Positions 56,577 to 64,000 of a stretch of DNA of 64,000 nt are shown in pieces (the first letter of the stretch is position 1; each line of letters opens with the position of its first letter). Source of the DNA: Alphaproteobacteria bacterium. Its GTDB lineage: Bacteria > Pseudomonadota > Alphaproteobacteria > Caulobacterales > Hyphomonadaceae. The position numbers were made by a program, and so were the translations under genes. The stretch lies in contig WGLW01000014.1 in NCBI GenBank assembly GCA_016125405.1, positions 50,945 through 114,944 of the forward strand. The letters are read 5' to 3'. The notes beneath the pieces are model-generated. The model was not told the DNA's origin and did not search any database. It saw only the letters and a program-made list of their open reading frames with translations.

Positions 56577-57116
56577 CTAGAAGCGATTCTTGATCAGCAG
56601 GACTTCCATCACGCGCTTGCCGTCCGCCGGATCGATGCCGAGCAGGCTCATGATGTGATTGAGGAACTCCACCTCGACCGGCAGCAGCAGCCCGTCGGCG
56701 AGCACGATGTCCACGCAATGCGCGAACAGCGGCAGGCGCATGTCGGTCGGCAGGGTTTCGCAGGCTTCGCGCAGGCCTTCGGGGCGCGTCTTCAGGCGCT
56801 CGCGGACTTTCGCGTTGGCGGCGGCGAGCTGGGCCGAGTCGATCGATTTCAGCGCGCGCGACCGGCGCGACAGGGCCTCGATCTCGCTCTGCTCCTCGAT
56901 CGACATGTTGCCGTCCGACATGGCGGCGGCGAGCAAGAGGCAGAGGAACGCCTCGGGGATCGACCAGTCGACATTCCGCTGCTTGCGGAACTGGGCTATC
57001 AGCGTCTCGAGGTCGAACGCGGAATCGGATTTCGGGTCGGCGACCTCGAACAGTTTTACGACGCTGATCTGCCCGCCATCGCTTGGCATGGCTGTGCCCG
57101 CCTTCCGCCACTTCAT
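56577..57116 (-). CDS. TerB-like (tellurite-resistance-fold) protein
   Basis: 179 residues; a start at 57089 (MPSDGG) is also possible. The core is helical with IPEAFLCLLLAAAMSDGNMSIEEQSEIEALSRR and LFAHCVDIVLADGLLLPVEVEFLNHIMSLLGIDPADGKRVMEVLLIKN, the TerB pattern of two acidic DG/AD-G repeats that may bind divalent metal. TerB-fold proteins sit in metal-resistance and membrane-stress complexes, but no other ter gene is present. It is divergent from the carboxylesterase and upstream of DUF4336. Confidence 0.8.
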   Translation of the reverse strand: MKWRKAGTAMPSDGGQISVVKLFEVADPKSDSAFDLETLIAQFRKQRNVDWSIPEAFLCLLLAAAMSDGNMSIEEQSEIEALSRRSRALKSIDSAQLAAANAKVRERLKTRPEGLREACETLPTDMRLPLFAHCVDIVLADGLLLPVEVEFLNHIMSLLGIDPADGKRVMEVLLIKNRF

Positions 57117-57331
57117 CCCAAGGCTTCAACGATGATCGGAAAGCATGGCGAAGGCAAGCCGCGCGGGCGTTTCGGGCGGCCGTCGGGGCGGCCTCGCCGG
57201 ATAGACGGGCGCCGCATCTTCACGCTCAGTTGCTCGGCGTTCGCTTACCAGGGGCGCAGCCGGCGGCTATAACCCTCGCCAGACGCCGGGCGCGCGATCG
57301 GCCCACAGGCGCATCACGGGGAGGTTTTCCA

Positions 57332-58783
57332 ATGAAATCCGTAGTTTCGGGCGCAGCCGCGCTCGCTCTGGTCATCCTGGCGGGCTGCGCGGCGTCTCCG
57401 GCCCCGACGCAGGAGGCGTCAGCCGCCCCGAAGGCCAAAGTGGACGGCGGCGTCATCGTCGGCGAAGCGGCCGACGGCATCAACACATTCAAAGGCGTGC
57501 CCTACGCCGCCGCTCCGGTCGGCGATCTCCGCTGGGAGCCGCCAAAGGCCGTGGTCGCCTGGAGCGGTGACCGGGCCGCGACGGAGTTCGGCGCCAGCTG
57601 CAGCCAGTCGACGCGCCTCGGACGTGAGGTCAAGACGTCGGAGGACTGCCTGTTCCTGAACGTCTACGCGCCGGCGAAGGCGAAGAAGGCGCCGGTGATG
57701 GTGTGGATCCACGGCGGCTCCAACCTCAACGGCTCGGGTTCGATCTACAACGGCGCGGCGTTCGCCAAGGACGGCATCGTCACCGTGACGATCAACTATC
57801 GCATGGGCGCGCTCGGCTTCTTCGCCCACCCGGCGATCACCGCGGCGGCCGGTCCGAACGAGCCGCTCGCCGACTATGGCCTGATGGACCAGACGGCCGC
57901 GCTCCAATGGGTGAAGCGGAACATCTCGAAATTCGGCGGCGATCCCGACAAGGTGACGGTGTTCGGCGAATCCGCCGGCGCAATCGACATCTACGCGCTG
58001 CTGGGCCTCAAGTCGTCGAAGGGCCTGTTCAACCAGGCGATCCTTGAATCCAACATCACATGGGGCGACAGCCTGCCGCTGGCCAAGGCCGAGGAAGAGG
58101 GCAAGGCGCTCGCCGTACGCGCCGGCGCATCGGAAACGGCGACGCTGGCGGAGCTTCGCGCGCTCCCGGCCGACAAGCTGGTTGCGGCTGCGGGCGGCGC
58201 CCAGTTCCCGATGGTCGACGGCCGCTTCATGACCGAGACGTCGCTGCAGGCGGTCGCCAACGGCCACACGCTCGACATCCCGACGATCATCGGCACCAAC
58301 TCGTTCGAGGCGTCGCTGATCTACGCGCGCGAGAAAGACCCGCAGAAGCTGGTCGACTGGACCAACGCGCAGGCGGGCGCCCCGGCGCGCTTCATCGCAA
58401 CCAAGACGGCGGGCGGCAAGCCGACCTGGCTCTACTTCTTCTCCTACCTGCCGACGGCGATCCGCGACACGCCGCGGGGCGCCAACGGGGCGAGCCACGC
58501 CTCGGAGATCGCCTTCGTCTATGGCGGCATGACCCGCCCGTTTGGCGGCGCGGCGCAGGCCGAGCCCTCCGACGAGGACAAGGCCATGGCGGCGCTGATG
58601 CATTCCTGCTGGGTCGCCTTCGCCAAGACCGGCGCGCCGAAATGCGCCTCGGGTCCGGCCTGGCCGAAATATGATCCGGCGATGCCTGAGCTGATGGAAT
58701 TCGGCATGCCGTCCGGCGTCCGCGCCGACTTCCGCAAGGCGGAGCTCGATGCGGCGACCGCCGCTGAATCCGGCGCCCGCTAG
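57332..58783 (+). CDS. Lipoprotein carboxylesterase (type-B COesterase family)
   Basis: 483 residues from ATG 57332, with GGGGAGG upstream. A lipoprotein signal is visible (GAAALALVILAGCAAS, Cys ~19). The alpha/beta-hydrolase domain shows SEDCLFLNVYAP, VMVWIHGGSNLNGSGSIYNG (oxyanion loop), and VTVFGESAGAIDIYALLG with the nucleophile Ser. A Glu and His complete the triad further on (ASHASEIAFVYG carries the His). It hydrolyses carboxylic esters outside the cytoplasm, attached to a membrane. An intrinsic terminator follows. Confidence 0.92.
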   Translation: MKSVVSGAAALALVILAGCAASPAPTQEASAAPKAKVDGGVIVGEAADGINTFKGVPYAAAPVGDLRWEPPKAVVAWSGDRAATEFGASCSQSTRLGREVKTSEDCLFLNVYAPAKAKKAPVMVWIHGGSNLNGSGSIYNGAAFAKDGIVTVTINYRMGALGFFAHPAITAAAGPNEPLADYGLMDQTAALQWVKRNISKFGGDPDKVTVFGESAGAIDIYALLGLKSSKGLFNQAILESNITWGDSLPLAKAEEEGKALAVRAGASETATLAELRALPADKLVAAAGGAQFPMVDGRFMTETSLQAVANGHTLDIPTIIGTNSFEASLIYAREKDPQKLVDWTNAQAGAPARFIATKTAGGKPTWLYFFSYLPTAIRDTPRGANGASHASEIAFVYGGMTRPFGGAAQAEPSDEDKAMAALMHSCWVAFAKTGAPKCASGPAWPKYDPAMPELMEFGMPSGVRADFRKAELDAATAAESGAR

Positions 58784-58808
58784 GAACGTCCATTCAGGTC
58801 GACGAGAG

Positions 58809-58836
58809 CGCCCGGTCCGAAAGGCCGGGCGTTTTT
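58809..58836 (+). terminator. Intrinsic terminator of the carboxylesterase gene
   Basis: CGCCCGG and CCGGGCG form a 7-bp stem with a 9-nt loop, followed directly by TTTTTG, 25 bp after the stop codon. The opposing thioesterase gene ends a few bases downstream. Confidence 0.9.
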
Positions 58837-58843
58837 GTATTAC

Positions 58844-59299
58844 TCAGGCGCGCTCGGGTTTGAGCGTCTCAAACGCCTCGACCCGTTCGATGAAGGCGGC
58901 GGGAACGGCCAAGGGCCTGCGTGTCTCGCCGGGCGTGGCGCAGACATAGGTGTTGTGCATATCCGCCAGCATGCCGTCGCCCCGGAATACGGAAATGCGA
59001 AAGCGGAAGCTGGTTCGTCCAATGCGCTCGATGCGGGCGCCGACATCCAGCAGGTCGTCGAACCGCGCCGAGACCCTGAAGTCGACGCTGGAATTCACTG
59101 CGAAGATGTCCGCCCCGAAGGGCAGCAAGGCGTCAGGATAGGGAAAGCCCACGGCGCGCATGTATTCGGTCATCGCCGTGTCGGCGTAGACCAGATAGTT
59201 CGGGTTGAAGACGATGCCCTGCATGTCGATGTCGGCCCATCGAACACGGATCGGTTCGAAGAACGAAAAGTCGGCGCGGCTGGACGGGCGTAGGGTCAT
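58844..59299 (-). CDS. 4HBT-family acyl-CoA thioesterase
   Basis: 151 residues from ATG 59299; a TTG at 59320 is weaker. The hot-dog fold shows IRVRWADIDMQGIVFNPNYLVYADTAMTEYMRAVG, the 4-hydroxybenzoyl-CoA thioesterase signature with the catalytic Asp, and FRVSARFDDLLDVGARIERIGRTSFRF. It hydrolyses acyl- or aryl-CoA in the cytoplasm. It is divergent from a glyoxalase-fold gene and converges with the carboxylesterase. Its natural substrate is unknown. Confidence 0.9.
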   Translation of the reverse strand: MTLRPSSRADFSFFEPIRVRWADIDMQGIVFNPNYLVYADTAMTEYMRAVGFPYPDALLPFGADIFAVNSSVDFRVSARFDDLLDVGARIERIGRTSFRFRISVFRGDGMLADMHNTYVCATPGETRRPLAVPAAFIERVEAFETLKPERA

Positions 59300-59378
59300 C
59301 GGAACAGGATAGACCGGCAATCGTTTTCCCGACAGCTTGCGGGTTCAGGCGGGCCGGGGACTGGCGGGAGAGACTGTC

Positions 59379-59765
59379 ATGCTTGATCACATCGGATTTG
59401 TCGTCTCGGACGTGGAGCGGTCACGGGCTTTCTATGACCAGGCCCTGAAGCCGCTCGGCGTGAAGATGATTGCGTCCGTCTCCCCGACCGAGACGACCGC
59501 CCATACCCATTATGGATACGGCGAGGCCAAAAAACCGTGGTTCTGGATCAGCGAGGGCGAACAGCAGAGCGGTCCGGTGCATGTCGCGTTCACGGCGGCC
59601 AGCCGGGCGGATGTCGACGCCTTTTACGCCGCCGCCATGGCCGCCGGCGGACGCGACAATGGCGGGCCGGGCGTTCGCGCCCACTATCACCCCAACTATT
59701 ATGGAGCCTTCGTGATCGATCCGGACGGCCACAACGTCGAGGCGGTCTGCCACGCACCGGCCTGA
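59379..59765 (+). CDS. Glyoxalase/bleomycin-resistance (VOC) family protein
   Basis: 128 residues from ATG 59379, after GGGAGAG. It is a single vicinal-oxygen-chelate domain: MLDHIGFVVSDVERSRAFYDQALKPLGV, a middle GPVHVAFTAASRADVDAFYAAAMAAGG, and YYGAFVIDPDGHNVEAVCH, with the metal-ligand His and Glu. Members include glyoxalases, dioxygenases and antibiotic-binding proteins. It is about 170 bp upstream of dnaG, probably a separate unit. No specific activity can be assigned. Confidence 0.88.
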   Translation: MLDHIGFVVSDVERSRAFYDQALKPLGVKMIASVSPTETTAHTHYGYGEAKKPWFWISEGEQQSGPVHVAFTAASRADVDAFYAAAMAAGGRDNGGPGVRAHYHPNYYGAFVIDPDGHNVEAVCHAPA

Positions 59766-59937
59766 TTTTCATCCGGTTTACAGCGGTCCTGGCAGCCGGA
59801 CGCTTGAACCGTCCCGAATCAGCGCACAATTCACGATGATCGATCAACAGGCTTGAGCCCGGACGGGCTGGCGCAACCGGCGCGGGGCCAATAGCGCTGG
59901 ACGGTCAGGTCAGGTGGAGCCGCTGGTGGCGGGCGCG

Positions 59938-61851
59938 ATGCGATTCCCCGAGGATTTTCTCAACGAGTTGAAATCGCGCGTGCGGCTGTCCGATGTCGTC
60001 GGCCGCAGGGTCAAGCTGAAGCGCCAGGGCAAGGACTATGTCGGCCTGTCGCCCTTCTCGAACGAGAAGACGCCGTCCTTCCACGTCCACGACGACCGCG
60101 GCTTCTACAAGTGCTTCTCCACCCAGAAGGGCGGGGACGTCATCACCTTCGTGATGGAGACCGAGCGGCTGACCTTCGCTGAGGCGGTCGAGAAGCTGGC
60201 GCGGGATGCGGGTCTGGAACTGCCGCGCGCCTCGGCCGAGGAGCAGCAGACCTACCGCCGCCGCAACACCCTGATCGACTGGGTGGGGAAGGCGGCTCTC
60301 TGGTATGAAGCACAGCTCAGAAGTCCCGGCGGCGCCGAAGCCCGGGCCTATCTCGAAAAGCGCGGCTTCGGGCCCGAAGCGTGGACGCGCCATCGCATGG
60401 GCTTCGCTCCTGCTGGATGGCGCAACCTCTCCGACGAGCTGGTCCGTCAGGGCGCGAGAGTCGACGAACTTGTCGAGGCCGGGCTGCTGGTTGAACCCGA
60501 CGCGGAAAAGTCAGGCGAAGGCCAGTCGCGTGCGCCATGGGACCGGTTCCGCAACCGGGTGATCTTTCCGATCAGCGATCCGCAGGGCCGGGTGATCGCC
60601 TTCGGCGCCCGCACGCTCGATCCGGACGGCAAGCCGAAATACCTCAACTCCTCCGACAGCCCGCTCTTCCACAAGGGCCGCACGCTTTACCGCTATGGGC
60701 CGGCGCGCGAGGCGATGGCCGACCTCAAGGATGGGCCGCTCGCGCGCGGACTGATCGTCACCGAGGGCTATGTCGACGCCATCGCACTGGCCGAAGCCGG
60801 CATCGGCACGGCGGTGGCGCCGCTGGGCACGGCGCTTACCGAAGAGCAGATCGAACTCCTGTGGCGGGCGGGCCCGGAGCCGGTTCTTTGCTTTGACGGC
60901 GACGCGGCCGGCGTGCGCGCAGCGCACAAGGCGCTCGACCGTGCGCTGCCCATGGTCGAGCCCGGCCGCACGCTCTACTTCGTGGCGCTGCCCGAAGGGC
61001 TCGATCCGGACGACATGATCCGCACCCGGGGCGTCGATGCGATGCGGTCCGCGCTCGCCGGCGCCCGCCCCATGGTCGATCTTCTCTGGTCGCGGGAAAT
61101 CGAGGCCGAGCCGCTGGATACGCCCGAACGCCGGGCCGGCCTGGAGGCGCGGCTTATGGCCGCTGTGGCTACGATCCGGCACCAGGGCGTTCGCAAGGCC
61201 TACGAGCGCGAGTTACGGGACCGCCTGTTCCTGCAGTTTCGTCCGGCCCGGTCCGGCGGCTCGAATGCGGCCCGGCCCTATGCGGGGGAGGGGGCAAGCC
61301 CAGGCGCGACGCGGCATACCGGTCTCGCCCTGCTGGTCCGGGCGGTGGAGTCGCCGGAATTCTTCGACCAGGCCCGTCAGACGCTGGCCCACGCGGACTT
61401 TCTGGACCCGGATATTGGCGCTATACGAGACGCAGCGTTTTATGTCAGGGATCATGCCGATACGCTTGACCGCACTGCGGTCGCGGCCCATTTACGTATC
61501 TTCGGCCGCAAGCGATCGATCGACCTCCTGGAGATGTTTCCCCACAGGGAACCTCTCGATATGCAGAGCACCGGGGGCCGGGACTGGCTCGCCGGTCTCG
61601 AACGGTTCGTGATTGCGGCTCGGCTTCTGGAGGAATCCAGGGCCGTAGTGCGGGCGGAAGAGGGCGATATCGAAGTGATGAGTCGCCAGCATGAGGCGCA
61701 GATCAGGGCTGTTGTCCTTGAGCGCAAGATGGCGGGCCGTTCGTCTGTCGATATCGCGATGTCGGATCCGGCGCTCGAGGGCGTCGACGAACTGAGATCG
61801 AAACTCGGCGGGCTCGATGGCGAAGTGAAGCGGCGATATCCCGAGGGCTAA
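59938..61851 (+). CDS. dnaG: DNA primase
   Basis: 637 residues from ATG 59938 ([22 protein letters not shown]). It makes RNA primers for replication. The N-terminal zinc-binding domain is recognisable in [35 protein letters not shown], but only one expected cysteine remains. The Toprim catalytic core has [11 protein letters not shown] and [13 protein letters not shown], with the acidic metal site. The C-terminal helicase-binding region follows. It heads the classical dnaG-rpoD pair (5-bp gap). A GTG at 59914 is a less likely start. Confidence 0.95.
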   Translation: MRFPEDFLNELKSRVRLSDVVGRRVKLKRQGKDYVGLSPFSNEKTPSFHVHDDRGFYKCFSTQKGGDVITFVMETERLTFAEAVEKLARDAGLELPRASAEEQQTYRRRNTLIDWVGKAALWYEAQLRSPGGAEARAYLEKRGFGPEAWTRHRMGFAPAGWRNLSDELVRQGARVDELVEAGLLVEPDAEKSGEGQSRAPWDRFRNRVIFPISDPQGRVIAFGARTLDPDGKPKYLNSSDSPLFHKGRTLYRYGPAREAMADLKDGPLARGLIVTEGYVDAIALAEAGIGTAVAPLGTALTEEQIELLWRAGPEPVLCFDGDAAGVRAAHKALDRALPMVEPGRTLYFVALPEGLDPDDMIRTRGVDAMRSALAGARPMVDLLWSREIEAEPLDTPERRAGLEARLMAAVATIRHQGVRKAYERELRDRLFLQFRPARSGGSNAARPYAGEGASPGATRHTGLALLVRAVESPEFFDQARQTLAHADFLDPDIGAIRDAAFYVRDHADTLDRTAVAAHLRIFGRKRSIDLLEMFPHREPLDMQSTGGRDWLAGLERFVIAARLLEESRAVVRAEEGDIEVMSRQHEAQIRAVVLERKMAGRSSVDIAMSDPALEGVDELRSKLGGLDGEVKRRYPEG

Positions 61852-61856
61852 GGCGA

Positions 61857-64000
<2,144 letters not shown>

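Overview
This 64-kb window is GC-rich, densely coding chromosomal DNA. Gene content points to an alphaproteobacterium, probably Caulobacterales/Hyphomonadaceae-like (inference). The evidence is dnaG-rpoD, rplU-rpmA-obgE-proB synteny, an L21 with a long C-terminal extension, large TonB-dependent receptors (TBDRs), and a SigF/NrsF stress locus. I saw no insertion sequences, phage genes, rRNA or CRISPR arrays. There is one tRNA, tRNA-Ser(CGA).

Layout. 0-8 kb: a partial membrane metallophosphoesterase, atpC, then a minus-strand housekeeping block (rplU, rpmA, terminator, two GNAT acetyltransferases, obgE, proB, proA). 8-12 kb: a TBDR followed by a sulfotransferase. 12-16 kb: tRNA-Ser, a TauE-type permease, and a small cluster of unknown function (XRE regulator, coiled-coil protein, degenerate isochorismatase fold, GNAT-like protein) divergent from a LysR regulator. 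17-21 kb: a six-gene operon behind a GTAACC-N16-CGAA promoter. It encodes a DUF1223 protein, a Met-rich MXKXD protein, a b-type cytochrome, a molybdopterin reductase, an ECF sigma factor and its NrsF anti-sigma factor. It resembles the periplasmic methionine-sulfoxide / reactive-chlorine scavenging system (MrpX-YedY1-YedZ1-SigF-NrsF). 21-25 kb: MacAB. 24-29 kb: a second TBDR, followed by a TPR-linked Asp/Asn beta-hydroxylase.

29-36 kb: a glycolate module, glcDEF-glcG-glcB, which oxidises glycolate to glyoxylate and condenses it with acetyl-CoA to malate. A perfect palindrome lies upstream. 36-41 kb: an exported phospholipase C-like phosphoesterase and an exported penicillin-acylase-family amidase. 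41-45 kb: a tightly overlapped operon of acyl-CoA dehydrogenase, MaoC-type hydratase, CitE-type lyase and CoA-transferase. This is the enzyme set for activating and cleaving a C5 (itaconate-like) or C4 dicarboxylic acid. A thiolase and a cyclase-family hydrolase are divergent from it. 47-52 kb: an EmrA-EmrB-NodT tripartite pump divergent from a LysR regulator with a T-N11-A box.

52-56 kb: a complete EF-P beta-lysylation module (efp, epmA, epmB) with an embedded NUDIX gene. 56-60 kb: DUF4336 and TerB-like proteins, a lipoprotein carboxylesterase, a thioesterase and a glyoxalase-fold protein. 60-64 kb: dnaG, whose zinc-ligand residues are mostly replaced, then rpoD running off the right edge. 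RpoD has a Lys/Ala-rich histone-H1-like N-terminal extension and a strong internal ribosome binding site.
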